64,000 nt of DNA from Sycon ciliatum (lineage: Eukaryota; Porifera; Calcarea; Leucosolenida; Sycettidae). The position numbers and the translations under genes are program-made. Every line of letters begins with the position of its first letter. Position 1 is the stretch's first letter. The notes beneath the pieces are model-generated. The model searched no databases. It was not told the DNA's origin and saw only the letters and a list, made by a program, of their open reading frames with translations. Where the stretch lies: contig NC_088649.1 of the NCBI RefSeq assembly GCF_964019385.1, forward strand, positions 12,904,138 to 12,968,137, given 5' to 3'. Of this stretch, positions 10,198 through 24,000 are shown in pieces.

Positions 10198-13100
10198 TAG
10201 AGAAATGTGGGTCTTTTTCTGGGTGCCCTTGTCTATGTCCAGCTACACAACGAGATGAGGATGGTCATTGTCATTTTCTGAGTTGCGAACGGCCAGAAAG
10301 ATGAGAAAATGTCGGATTTTGACCATTTGTGCTCACCTTTCAATTTCAACGTACCTCTCTATAACATGAGCCAGCTGTAATGTCAGTAGTCGCATATGTT
10401 TGATTTTTGGTTTGCTTGTAGGGCGCAGGCACCCACATTCAGTGAGCCAGAAAATTTGGCACTGCTGTGAATAGTTTAGTCGCAAAGTGAAGATTCACGG
10501 GTAAAAAGCCCCAAACTTGGAGATAGGTTATTATTCAAATTTCAGCAGCCGTGGGCGAGTTCTTTAGAGAAATGTGGGTCTTTTTCTGGGTGCCCTTGTC
10601 TATGTCCAGCTACACAACGAGATGAGGATGGTCATTGTCATTTTCTGAGCTGCGAACGGGCAGAAAGGTGAGAAAATGTCGGATTTTGACCATTTGTGCT
10701 CACCTTTCAATTTCAACGCACCTCTCTATAACATGACCCAGCTGTAATGTCCGTAGTCGCATTTGTTTGATTTTTGGTTTGCTTGTAGGGCGCAGGCACC
10801 CACATTCAGTGACCCACAAAATTTGGCACTGCTGTGAATAGTTTAGTCGCAAAGTGAAGATTCACGGGTAAAAAGCCCCAAACTTGGAGATAGGTTATTA
10901 TTCAGCTTTCAGCAGCCGTGGGCGAGTTCTTTAGAGAAATGTGGGTCTTTTTCTGGGTGCCCTTGTCTATGTCCAGCTACACAACGAGATGAGGATGGTC
11001 ATTGTCATTTTCTGAGTTGCGAACGGGCAGAAAGATGAGAAAATGTCGGATTTTGACCATTTGTGCTCACCTTTCAATTTCAACGTACCTCTCTATAACA
11101 TGAGCCAGCTGTAATGTCAGTAGTCGCATATGTTTGATTTTTGGTTTGCTTGTAGGGCGCAGGCACCCACATTCAGTGAGCCAGAAAATTTGGCACTGCT
11201 GTGAATAGTTTAGTCGCAAAGTGAAGATTCACGGGTAAAAAGCCCCAAACTTGGAGATAGGTTATTATTCAGCTTTCAGCAGCCGTGGGCGAGTTCTTTA
11301 GAGAAATGTGGGTCTTTTTCTGGGTGCCCTTGTCTATGTCCAGCTACACAACGAGATGAGGATGGTCATTGTCATTTTCTGAGCTGCGAACGGGCAGAAA
11401 GGTGAGAAAATGTCGGATTTTGACCATTTGTGCTCACCTTTCAATTTCAACGTACCTCTCTCTAACATGACCCAGCTGTAATGTCAGTAGTCGCATTTGT
11501 TTGATTTTTGGTTTGCTTGTAGGGCGCAGGCACCCACATTCAGTGAGCCAGAAAATTTGGCACTGCTGTGAATAGTTTAGTCGCAAAGTGAAGATTCACG
11601 GGTAAAAAGCCCCAAACTTGGAGATCGGTTATTATTCAGCTTTCAGCAGCCGTGGGCGAGTTCTTTAGAGAAATGTGGGTCTTTTTCTGGGTGCCCTTGT
11701 CTATGTCCAGCTACACAACAAGATGAGGATGGTCATTGTCATTTTCTGAGTTGCGAACGGGCAGAAAGATGAGAAAATGTCGGATTTTGACCATTTGTGC
11801 TCACCTTTCAATTTCAACGTACCTCTCTATAACATGACCCAGCTGTAATGTCAGTAGTCGCATATGTTTGATTTTTGGTTTGCTTGTAGGGCGCAGGCAC
11901 CCACATTCAGTGACCCAGAAAATTTGGCACTGCTGTGAATAGTTTAGTCGCAAAGTGAAGATTCACGGGTAAAAAGCCCCAAACTTGGAGATAGGTTAAT
12001 ATTCAGCTTTCAGCAGCCGTGGGCGAGCTCTTTAGAGAAATGTGGGTCTTTTTCTGGGTGCCCTTGTCTATGTCCAGCTACACAACGAGATGAGGATGGT
12101 CATTGTCATTTTCTGAGCTGCGAACGGGCAGAAAGGTGAGAAAATGTCGGATTTTGACCATTTGTGCTCACCTTTCAATTTCCACGTACCTCTCTATAAC
12201 ATGAGCCAGCTGTAATGTCAGTAGTCGCATATGTTTGATTTTTGGTTTACTTGTAGGGCGCAGGCACCCACATTTAGTGGACAAGAAAATTTGGCACTGC
12301 TGTGAATAGTTTAGTCGCAAAGTGAAGATTCACGGGTAAAAAGCCCCAAACTTGGAGATAGGTTATTATTCAGCTTTCAGCAGCCGTGGGCGAGTTCTTT
12401 AGAGAAATGTGGGTCTTTTTCTGGGTGCCCTTGTCTATGTCCAGCTGCACAACGAGATGAGGATGGTCATTGTCATTTTCTGAGCTGCGAACGGGCAGAA
12501 AGGTGAGAAAATGTCGGATTTTGACCATTTGTGCTCACCTTTCAATTTCAACGTACCTCTCTATAACATGAGCCAGCTGTAATGTCAGTAGTCGCATATG
12601 TTTGATTTTTGGTTTGCTTGTAGGGCGCAGGCACCCACATTCAGTGACCCAGAAAATTTGGCACTGCTGTGAATAGTTTAGTCGCAAAGTGAAGATTCAC
12701 GGGTAAAAAGCCCCAAACTTGGAGATAGGTTATTATTCAGCTTTCAGCAGCCGTGGGCGAGTTCTTTAGAGAAATGTGGGTCTTTTTCTGGGTGCCCTTG
12801 TCTATGTCCAGCTACACAACGAGATGAGGATGGTCATTGTCATTTTCTGAGTTGCGAACGGGCAGAAAGATGAGAAAATGTCGGATTTTGACCATTTGTG
12901 CTCACCTTTCAATTTCAACGTACCTCTCTATAACATGAGCCAGCTGTAATGTCAGTAGTCGCATATGTTTGATTTTTGGTTTGCTTGTAGGGCGCAGGCA
13001 CCCACATTCAGTGAGCCAGAAAATTTGGCACTGCTGTGAATAGTTTAGTCGCAAAGTGAAGATTCACGGGTAAAAAGCCCCAAACTTGGAGATAGGTTAT

Positions 13101-15099
13101 TATTCAGCTTTCAGCAGCCGTGGGCGAGTTCTTTAGAGAAATGTGGGTCTTTTTCTGGGTGCCCTTGTCTATGTCCTGCTACACAACGAGATGAGGATGG
13201 TCATTGTCATTTTCTGAGCTGCGAACGGGCAGAAAGGTGAGAAAATGTCGGATTTTGACCATTTGTGCTCACCTTTCAATTTCAACGTACCTCTCTCTAA
13301 CATGACCCAGCTGTAATGTCAGTAGTCGCATTTGTTTGATTTTTGGTTTGCTTGTAGGGCGCAGGCACCCACATTCAGTGAGCCAGAAAATTTGGCACTG
13401 CTGTGAATAGTTTAGTCGCAAAGTGAAGATTCACGGGTAAAAAGCCCCAAACTTGGAGATAGGTTATTATTCAGCTTTCAGCAGCCGTGGGCGAGTTCTT
13501 TAGAGAAATGTGGGTCTTTTTCTGGGTGCCCTTGTCTATGTCCTGCTACACAACGAGATGAGGATGGTCATTGTCATTTTCTGAGCTGCGAACGGGCAGA
13601 AAGGTGAGAAAATGTCGGATTTTGACCATTTGTGCTCACCTTTCAATTTCAACGTACCTCTCTCTAACATGACCCAGCTGTAATGTCAGTAGTCGCATTT
13701 GTTTGATTTTTGGTTTGCTTGTAGGGCGCAGGCACCCACATTCAGTGAGCCAGAAAATTTGGCACTGCTGTGAATAGTTTAGTCGCAAAGTGAAGATTCA
13801 CGGGTAAAAAGCCCCAAACTTGGAGATAGGTTATTATTCAGCTTTCAGCAGCCGTGGGCGAGTTCTTTAGAGAAATGTGGGTCTTTTTCTGGGTGCCCTT
13901 GTCTATGTCCAGCTACACAACGAGATGAGGATGGTCATTGTCATTTTCTGAGTTGCGAACGGGCAGAAAGATGAGAAAATGTCGGATTTTGACCATTTGT
14001 GCTCACCTTTCAATTTCAACGTACCTCTCTATAACATGACCCAGCTGTAATGTCAGTAGTCGCATATGTTTGATTTTTGGTTTGCTTGTAGGGCGCAGGC
14101 ACCCACATTCAGTGAGCCAGAAAATTTGGCACTGCTGTGAATAGTTTAGTCGCAAAGTGAAGATTCACGGGTAAAAAGCCCCAAACTTGGAGATAGGTTA
14201 TTATTCAGCTTTCAGCAGCCGTGGGCGAGCTCTTTAGAGAAATGTGGGTCTTTTTCTGGGTGCCCTTGTCTATGTCCAGCTACACAACGAGATGAGGATG
14301 GTCATTGTCATTTTCTGAGCTGCGAACGGGCAGAAAGGTGAGAAAATGTCGGATTTTGACCATTTGTGCTCACCTTTCAATTTCCACGTACCTCTCTATA
14401 ACATGAGCCAGCTGTAATGTCAGTAGTCGCATATGTTTGATTTTTGGTTTACTTGTAGGGCGCAGGCACCCACATTTAGTGACCCAGAAAATTTGGCACT
14501 GCTGTGAATAGTTTAGTCGCAAAGTGAAGATTCACGGGTAAAAAGCCCCAAACTTGGAGATAGGTTATTATTCAGCTTTCAGCAGCCGTGGGCGAGTTCT
14601 TTAGAGAAATGTGGGTCTTTTTCTGGGTGCCCTTGTCTATGTCCAGCTACACAACGAGATGAGGATGGTCATTGTCATTTTCTGAGCTGCGAACGGGCAG
14701 AAAGGTGAGAAAATGTCGGATTTTGACCATTTGTGCTCACCTTTCAATTTCAACGTACCTCTCTATAACATGAGCCAGCTGTAATGTCAGTAGTCGCATA
14801 TGTTTGATTTTTGGTTTGCTTGTAGGGCGCAGGCACCCACATTCAGTGAGCCAGAAAATTTGGCACTGCTGTGAATAGTTTAGTCGCAAAGTGAAGATTC
14901 ACGGGTAAAAAGCCCCAAACTTGGAGATAGGTTATTATTCAGCTTTCAGCAGCCGTGGGCGAGTTCTTTAGAGAAATGTGGGTCTTTTTCTGGGTGCCCT
15001 TGTCTATGTCCAGCTACACAACGAGATGAGGATGGTCATTGTCATTTTCTGAGCTGCGAACGGGCAGAAAGGTGAGAAAATGTCGGATTTTGACCATTT

Positions 15100-18000
15100 G
15101 TGCTCACCTTTCAATTTCAACGTACCTCTCTATAACATGACCCAGCTGTAATGTCAGCAGTCGCATATGTTTGATTCTATGTTTGCTTGTAGGGCGCTAG
15201 CACCCACATTCAGTGACCCAGAAAATTTGGCACTGCTGTGAATAGTTTAGTCGCAAAGTGAAGATTCACGGGTAAAAAGCCCCAAACTTGGAGATAGGTT
15301 ATTATTCAGCTTTCAGCAGCCGTGGGCGAGTTCTTTAGAGAAATGTGGGTCTTTTTCTGGGTGCCCTTGTCTATGTCCAGCTACACAACGAGATGAGGAT
15401 GGTCATTGTCATTTTCTGAGCTGCGAACGGGCAGAAAGGTGAGAAAATGTCGGATTTTGACCATTTGTGCTCACCTTTCAATTTCAACGTACCTCTCTCT
15501 AACATGACCCAGCTGTAATGTCAGTAGTCGCATTTGTTTGATTTTTGGTTTGCTTGTAGGGCGCAGGCACCCACATTCAGTGAGCCAGAAAATTTGGCAC
15601 TGCTGTGAATAGTTTAGTCGCAAAGTGAAGATTCACGGGTAAAAAGCCCCAAACTTGGAGATCGGTTATTATTCAGCTTTCAGCAGCCGTGGGCGAGTTC
15701 TTTAGAGAAATGTGGGTCTTTTTCTGGGTGCCCTTGTCTATGTCCAGCTACACAACGAGATGAGGATGGTCATTGTCATTTTCTGAGTTGCGAACGGGCA
15801 GAAAGATGAGAAAATGTCGGATTTTGACCATTTGTGCTCACCTTTCAATTTCAACGTACCTCTCTATAACATGACCCAGCTGTAATGTCAGTAGTCGCAT
15901 ATGTTTGATTTTTGGTTTGCTTGTAGGGCGCAGGCACCCACATTCAGTGAGCCAGAAAATTTGGCACTGCTGTGAATAGTTTAGTCGCAAAGTGAAGATT
16001 CACGGGTAAAAAGCCCCAAACTTGGAGATAGGTTATTTTTCAGCTTTCAGCAGCCGTGGGCGAGTTCTTTAGAGAAATGTGGGTCTTTTTCTGGGTGCCC
16101 TTGTCTATGTCCAGCTACACAACGAGATGAGGATGGTCATTGTCATTTTCTGAGCTGCGAACGGGCAGAAAGGTGAGAAAATGTCGGATTTTGACCATTT
16201 GTGCTCACCTTTCAATTTCAACGTACCTCTCTATAACATGAGCCAGCTGTAATGTCAGTAGTCGCATATGTTTGATTTTTGGTTTGCTTGTAGGGCGCAG
16301 GCACCCACATTCAGTGAGCCAGAAAATTTGGCACTGCTGTGAATAGTTTAGTCGCAAAGTGAAGATTCACGGGTAAAAAGCCCCAAACTTGGAGATAGGT
16401 TAATATTCAGCTTTCAGCAGCCGTGGGCGAGTTCTTTAGAGAAATGTGGGTCTTTTTCTGGGTGCCCTTGTCTATGTCCAGCTACACAACGAGATGAGGA
16501 TGGTCATTGTCATTTTCTGAGCTGCGAACGGGCAGAAAGGTGAGAAAATGTCGGATTTTGACCATTTGTGCTCACCTTTCAATTTCCACGTACCTCTCTA
16601 TAACATGAGCCAGCTGTAATGTCAGTAGTCGCATATGTTTGATTTTTGGTTTACTTGTAGGGCACAGGCACCCACATTTAGTGGACAAGAAAATTTGGCA
16701 CTGCTGTGAATAGTTTAGTCGCAAAGTGAAGATTCACGGGTAAAAAGCCCCAAACTTGGAGATAGGTTATTATTCAGCTTTCAGCAGCCGTGGGCGAGTT
16801 CTTTAGAGAAATGTGGGTCTTTTTCTGGGTGCCCTTGTCTATGTCCAGCTGCACAACGAGATGAGGATGGTCATTGTCATTTTCTGAGCTGCGAACGGGC
16901 AGAAAGGTGAGAAAATGTCGGATTTTGACCATTTGTGCTCACCTTTCAATTTCAACGTACCTCTCTATAACATGAGCCAGCTGTAATGTCAGTAGTCGCA
17001 TATGTTTGATTTTTGGTTTGCTTGTAGGGCGCAGGCACCCACATTCAGTGACCCAGAAAATTTGGCACTGCTGTGAATAGTTTAGTCGCAAAGTGAAGAT
17101 TCACGGGTAAAAAGCCCCAAACTTGGAGATAGGTTATTATTCAGCTTTCAGCAGCCGTGGGCGAGTTCTTTAGAGAAATGTGGGTCTTTTTCTGGGTGCC
17201 CTTGTCTATGTCCAGCTACACAACGAGATGAGGATGGTCATTGTCATTTTCTGAGTTGCGAACGGGCAGAAAGATGAGAAAATGTCGGATTTTGACCATT
17301 TGTGCTCACCTTTCAATTTCAACGTACCTCTCTATAACATGAGCCAGCTGTAATGTCAGTAGTCGCATATGTTTGATTTTTGGTTTGCTTGTAGGGCGCA
17401 GGCACCCACATTCAGTGAGCCAGAAAATTTGGCACTGCTGTGAATAGTTTAGTCGCAAAGTGAAGATTCACGGGTAAAAAGCCCCAAACTTGGAGATAGG
17501 TTATTATTCAGCTTTCAGCAGCCGTGGGCGAGTTCTTTAGAGAAATGTGGGTCTTTTTCTGGGTGCCCTTGTCTATGTCCTGCTACACAACGAGATGAGG
17601 ATGGTCATTGTCATTTTCTGAGCTGCGAACGGGCAGAAAGGTGAGAAAATGTCGGATTTTGACCATTTGTGCTCACCTTTCAATTTCAACGTACCTCTCT
17701 ATAACATGACCCAGCTGTATATCAGTAGTCGCATTTGTTTGATTTTTGGTTTGCTTGTAGGGCGAAGGCACCCACATTCAGTGAGCCAGAAAATTTGGCA
17801 CTGCTGTGAATAGTTTAGTCGCAAAGTGAAGATTCACGGGTAAAAAGCCCCAAACTTGGAGATAGGTTATTATTGAGCTTTCAGCAGCCGTGGGCGAGTT
17901 CTTTAGAGAAATGTGGGTCTTTTTCTGGGTGCCCTTGTCTATGTCCAGCTACACAACGAGATGAGGATGGTCATTGTCATTTTCTGAGCTGCGAACGGGC

Positions 18001-21000
18001 AGAAAGGTGAGAAAATGTCGGATTTTGACCATTTGTGCTCACCTTTCAATTTCAACGTACCTCTCTATAACATGACCCAGCTGTAATGTCAGTAGTCGCA
18101 TATGTTTGATTTTATGTTTGCTTGTAGGGCGCTAGCACCCACATTCAGTGACCCAGAAAATTTGGCACTGCTGTGAATAGTTTAGTCGCCAAGTGAAGAT
18201 TCACGGGTAAAAAGCCCCAAACTTGGAGATAGGTTATTATTCAGCTTTCAGCAGCCGTGGGCGAGTTCTTTAGAGAAATGTGGGTCGTTTTCTGGGTGCC
18301 CTTGTCTATGTCCAGCTACACAACGAGATGAGGATGGGCATTGTCATTTTCTGAGCTGCGAACGGGCAGAAAGGTGAGAAAATGTCGGATTTTGACCATT
18401 TGTGCTCACCTTTCAATTTCCACGTACCTCTCTATAACATGAGCCAGCTGTAATGTCAGTAGTCGCATATGTTTGATTTTTGGTTTGCTTGTAGGGCGCA
18501 GGCACCCACATTCAGTGAGCCAGAAAATTTGGCACTGCTGTGAATAGTTTAGTCGCAAAGTGAAGATTCACGGGTAAAAAGCCCCAAACTTGGAGATAGG
18601 TTATTATTCAGCTTTCAGCAGCCGTGGGCAAGCTCTTTAGAGAAATGTAGGTCTTTTTCTGGGTGCCCTTGTCTATGTCCAGCTACATAACGAGATGAGG
18701 ATGGTCATTGTCATTTTCTGAGCTGCGAACGGGCAGAAAGGTGAGAAAATGTCGGATTTTGACCATTTGTGCTCACCTTTCAATTTCCACGTACCTCTCT
18801 ATAACTCTATAACATGAGCCAGCTGTAATGTCAGTAGTCGCATATGTTTGATTTTTGGTTTACTTGTAGGGCGCAGGCACCCACATTTAGTGACCCAGAA
18901 AATTTGGCACTGCTGTGAATAGTTTAGTCGCAAAGTGAAGATTCACGGGTAAAAAGCCCCAAACTTGGAGATAGGTTATTATTCAGCTTTCAGCAGCCGT
19001 GGGCGAGTTCTTTAGAGAAATGTGGGTCCTTTTCTGGGTGCCCTTGTCTATGTCCAGCTACACAACGAGATGAGGATGGGCATTGTCATTTTCTGAGCTG
19101 CGAACGGGCAGAAAGGTGAGAAAATGTCGGATTTTGACCATTTGTGCTCACCTTTCAATTTCAACGTACCTCTCTATAACATGAGCCAGCTGTAATGTCA
19201 GTAGTCGCATATGTTTGATTTTTGGTTTGCTTGTAGGGCGCAGGCACCCACATTCAGTGAGCCAGAAAATTTGGCACTGCTGTGAATAGTTTAGTCGCAA
19301 AGTGAAGATTCACGGGTAAAAAGCCCCAAACTTGGAGATAGGTTATTATTCAGCTTTCAGCAGCCGTGGGCAAGCTCTTTAGAGAAATGTAGGTCTTTTT
19401 CTGGGTGCCCTTGTCTATGTCCAGCTACACAACGAGATGAGGATGGTCATTGTCATTTTCTGAGCTGCGAACGGGCAGAAAGGTGAGAAAATGTCGGATT
19501 TTCACCATTTGTGCTCACCTTTCAATTTCAACGTACCTCTCTATAACATGAGCCAGCTGTAATGTCAGTAGTCGCATATGTTTGATTTTTGGTTTGCTTG
19601 TAGGGCGCAGGCACCCACATTCAGTGAGCCAGAAAATTTGGCACTGCTGTGAATAGTTTAGTCGCAAAGTGAAGATTCACGGGTAAAAAGCCCCAAACTT
19701 GGAGATAGGTTATTATTCAGCTTTCAGCAGCCGTGGGCGAGCTCTTTAGAGAAATGTGGGTCTTTTTCTGGGTGCCCTTGTCTATGTCCAGCTACACAAC
19801 GAGATGAGGATGGTCATTGTCATTTTCTGAGCTGCGAACGGGCAGAAAGGTGAGAAAATGTCGGATTTTGACCATTTGTGCTCACCTTTCAATTTCAACG
19901 TACCTCTCTATAACATGACCCAGCTGTAATGTCAGTAGTCGCATATGTTTGATTTTTGGTTTGCTTGTAGGGCGCAGGCACCCACATTCAGTGAGCCAGA
20001 AAATTTGGCACTGCTGTGAATAGTTTAGTCGCAAAGTGAAGATTCACGGGTAAAAAGCCCCAAACTTGGAGATAGGGTATTATTCAGCTTTCAGCAGCCG
20101 TGGGCGAGTTCTTTAGAGAAATGTGGGTCTTTTTCTGGGTGCCCTTGTCTATGTCCAGCTACACAACGAGATGAGGATGGTCATTGTCATTTTCTGAGCT
20201 GCGAACGGGCAGAAAGGTGAGAAAATGTCGGATTTTGACCATTTGTGATCACCTTTCAATTTCAACGTACCTCTCTATAACATGAGCCAGCTGTAATGTC
20301 AGTAGTCGCATATGTTTGATTTTTGGTTTGCTTGTAGGGCGCAGGCACCCACATTCAGTGAGCCAGAAAATTTGGCACTGCTGTGAATAGTTTAGTCGCA
20401 AAGTGAAGATTCACGGGTAAAAAGCCCCAAACTTGGTTATAGGGTATTATTCAGCTTTCAGCAGCCGTGGGCGAGTTCTTTAGAGAAATGTGGGTCTTTT
20501 TCTGGGTGCCCTTGTCTATGTCCAGCTACACAACGAGATGAGGATGGTCATTGTCATTTTCTGAGCTGCGAACGGGCAGAAAGGTGAGAAAATGTCGGAT
20601 TTTGACCATTTGTGCTCACCTTTCAATTTCAACGTACCTCTCTATAACATGAGCCAGCTGTAATGTCAGTAGTCGCATATGTTTGATTTTTGGTTTGCTT
20701 GTAGGGCGCAGGCACCCACATTCAGTGAGCCAGAAAATTTGGCACTGCTGTGAATAGTTTAGTCGCAAAGTGAAGATTCACGGGTAAAAAGCCCCAAACT
20801 TGGAGATAGGTTATTATTCAGCTTTCAGCAGCCGTGGGCGAGTTCTTTAGAGAAATGTGGGTCTTTTTCTGGGTGCCCTTGTCTATGTCCAGCTACACAA
20901 CGAGATGAGGATGGTCATTGTCATTTTCTGAGCTGCGAACGGGCAGAAAGGTGAGAAAATGTCGGATTTTGACCATTTGTGCTCACCTTTCAATTTCAAC

Positions 21001-24000
21001 GTACCTCTCTATAACATGACCCAGCTGTAATGTCAGCAGTCGCATATGTTTGATTCTATGTTTGCTTGTAGGGCGCTAGCACCCACATTCAGTGACCCAG
21101 AAAATTTGGCACTGCTGTGAATAGTTTAGTCGCAAAGTGAAGATTCACGGGTAAAAAGCCCCAAACTTGGAGATAGGTTATTATTGAGCTTTCAGCAGCC
21201 GTGGGCGAGTTCTTTAGAGAAATGTGGGTCTTTTTCTGGGTGCCCTTGTCTATGTCCAGCTACACAACGAGATGAGGATGGTCATTGTCATTTTCTGAGC
21301 TGCGAACGGGCAGAAAGGTGAGAAAATGTCGGATTTTGACCATTTGTGCTCACCTTTCAATTTCAACGTACCTCTCTATAACATGACCCAGCTGTATATC
21401 AGTAGTCGCATTTGTTTGATTTTTGGTTTGCTTGTAGGGCGCAGGCACCCACATTCAGTGAGCCAGAAAATTTGGCACTGCTGTGAATAGTTTAGTCGCA
21501 AAGTGAAGATTCACGGGTAAAAAGCCCCAAACTTGGAGATAGGTTATTATTGAGCTTTCAGCAGCCGTGGGCGAGTTCTTTAGAGAAATGTGGGTCTTTT
21601 TCTGGGTGCCCTTGTCTATGTCCAGCTACACAACGAGATGAGGATGGTCATTGTCATTTTCTGAGCTGCGAACGGGCAGAAAGGTGAGAAAATGTCGGAT
21701 TTTGACCATTTGTGCTCACCTTTCAATTTCAACGTACCTCTCTATAACATGACCCAGCTGTAATGTCAGTAGTCGCATATGTTTGATTTTATGTTTGCTT
21801 GTAGGGCGCTAGCACCCACATTCAGTGACCCAGAAAATTTGGCACTGCTGTGAATAGTTTAGTCGCAAAGTGAAGATTCACGGGTAAAAAGCCCCAAACT
21901 TGGAGATAGGTTATTATTCAGCTTTCAGCAGCCGTGGGCGAGTTCTTTAGAGAAATGTGGGTCGTTTTCTGGGTGCCCTTGTCTATGTCCAGCTACACAA
22001 CGAGATGAGGATGGGCATTGTCATTTTCTGAGCTGCGAACGGGCAGAAAGGTGAGAAAATGTCGGATTTTGACCATTTGTGCTCACCTTTCAATTTCAAC
22101 GTACCTCTCTATAACATGAGCCAGCTGTAATGTCAGTAGTCGCATATGTTTGATTGTTGGTTTGCTTGTAGTGCGCAGGCACCCACATTCAGTGAGCCAG
22201 AAAATTTGGCACTGCTGTGAATAGTTTAGTCGCAAAGTGAAGATTCACGGGTAAAAAGCCCCAAACTTGGAGATAGGTTATTATTGAGCTTTCAGCAGCC
22301 GTGGGCGAGTTCTTTAGAGAAATGTGGGTCTTTTTCTGGGTGCCCTTGTCTATGTCCAGCTACACAACGAGATGAGGATGGTCATTGTCATTTTCTGAGC
22401 TGCGAACGGGCAGAAAGGTGAGAAAATGTCGGATTTTGACCATTTGTGCTCACCTTTCAATTTCAACGTACCTCTCTATAACATGAGCCAGCTGTAATGT
22501 CAGTAGTCGCATATGTTTGATTTTATGTGCTTGTAGGGCGCTAGCACCCACATTCAGTGACCCAGAAAATTTGGCACTGCTGTGAATAGTTTAGTCGCAA
22601 AGTGAAGATTCACGGGTAAAAAGCCCCAAACTTGGAGATAGGTTATTATTCAGCTTTCAGCAGCCGTGGGCGAGTTCTTTAGAGAAATGTGGGTCCTTTT
22701 CTGGGTGCCCTTGTCTATGTCCAGCTACACAACGAGATGAGGATGGGCATTGTCATTTTCTGAGCTGCGAACGGGCAGAAAGGTGAGAAAATGTCGGATT
22801 TTGACCATTTGTGCTCACCTTTCAATTTCAACGTACCTCTCTATAACATGAGCCAGCTGTAATGTCAGTAGTCGCATATGTTTGATTTTTGGTTTGCTTG
22901 TAGGGCGCAGGCACCCACATTCAGTGAGCCAGAAAATTTGGCACTGCTGTGAATAGTTTAGTCGCAAAGTGAAGATTCACGGGTAAAAAGCCCCAAACTT
23001 GGAGATAGGTTATTATTCAGCTTTCAGCAGCCGTGGGCGAGCTCTTTAGAGAAATGTGGGTCTTTTTCTGGGTGCCCTTGTCTATGTCCAGCTACACAAC
23101 GAGATGAGGATGGTCATTGTCGATTTCTGAGCTGCGAACGGGCAGAAAGGTGAGAAAATGTCGGATTTTGACCATTTGTGCTCACCTTTCAATTTCAACG
23201 TACCTCTCTATAACATGACCCAGCTGTAATGTCAGTAGTCGCATATGTTTGATTTTTGGTTTGCTTGTAGGGCGCAGGCACCCACATTCAGTGACCCAGA
23301 AAATTTGGCACTGCTGTGAATAGTTTAGTCGCAAAGTGAAGATTCACGGGTAAAAAGCCCCAAACTTGGAGATAGGGTATTATTCAGCTTTCAGCAGCCG
23401 TGGGCGAGTTCTTTAGAGAAATGTGGGTCTTTTTCTGGGTGCCCTTGTCTATGTCCAGCTACACAACGAGATGAGGATGGTCATTGTCATTTTCTGAGCT
23501 GCGAACGGGCAGAAAGGTGAGAAAATGTCGGATTTTGACCATTTGTGCTCACCTTTCAATTTCAACGTACCTCTCTATAACATGACCCAGCTGTAATGTC
23601 AGTAGTCGCATATGTTTGATTTTTGGTTTGCTTGTAGGGCGCAGGCACCCACATTCAGTGACCCAGAAAATTTGGCACTGCTGTGAATAGTTTAGTCGCA
23701 AAGTGAAGATTCACGGGTAAAAAGCCCCAAACTTGGAGATAGGGTATTATTCAGCTTTCAGCAGCCGTGGGCGAGTTCTTTAGAGAAATGTGGGTTATTT
23801 TCTGGGTGCCCTTGTCTATGTCCAGCTACACAACGAGATGAGGATGGTCATTGTCATTTTCTGAGCTGCGAACGGGCAGAAAGGTGAGAAAATGTCGGAT
23901 TTTGACCATTTGTGATCACCTTTCAATTTCAACGTACCTCTCTATAACATGAGCCAGCTGTAATGTCAGTAGTCGCATATGTTTGATTTTTGGTTTGCTT

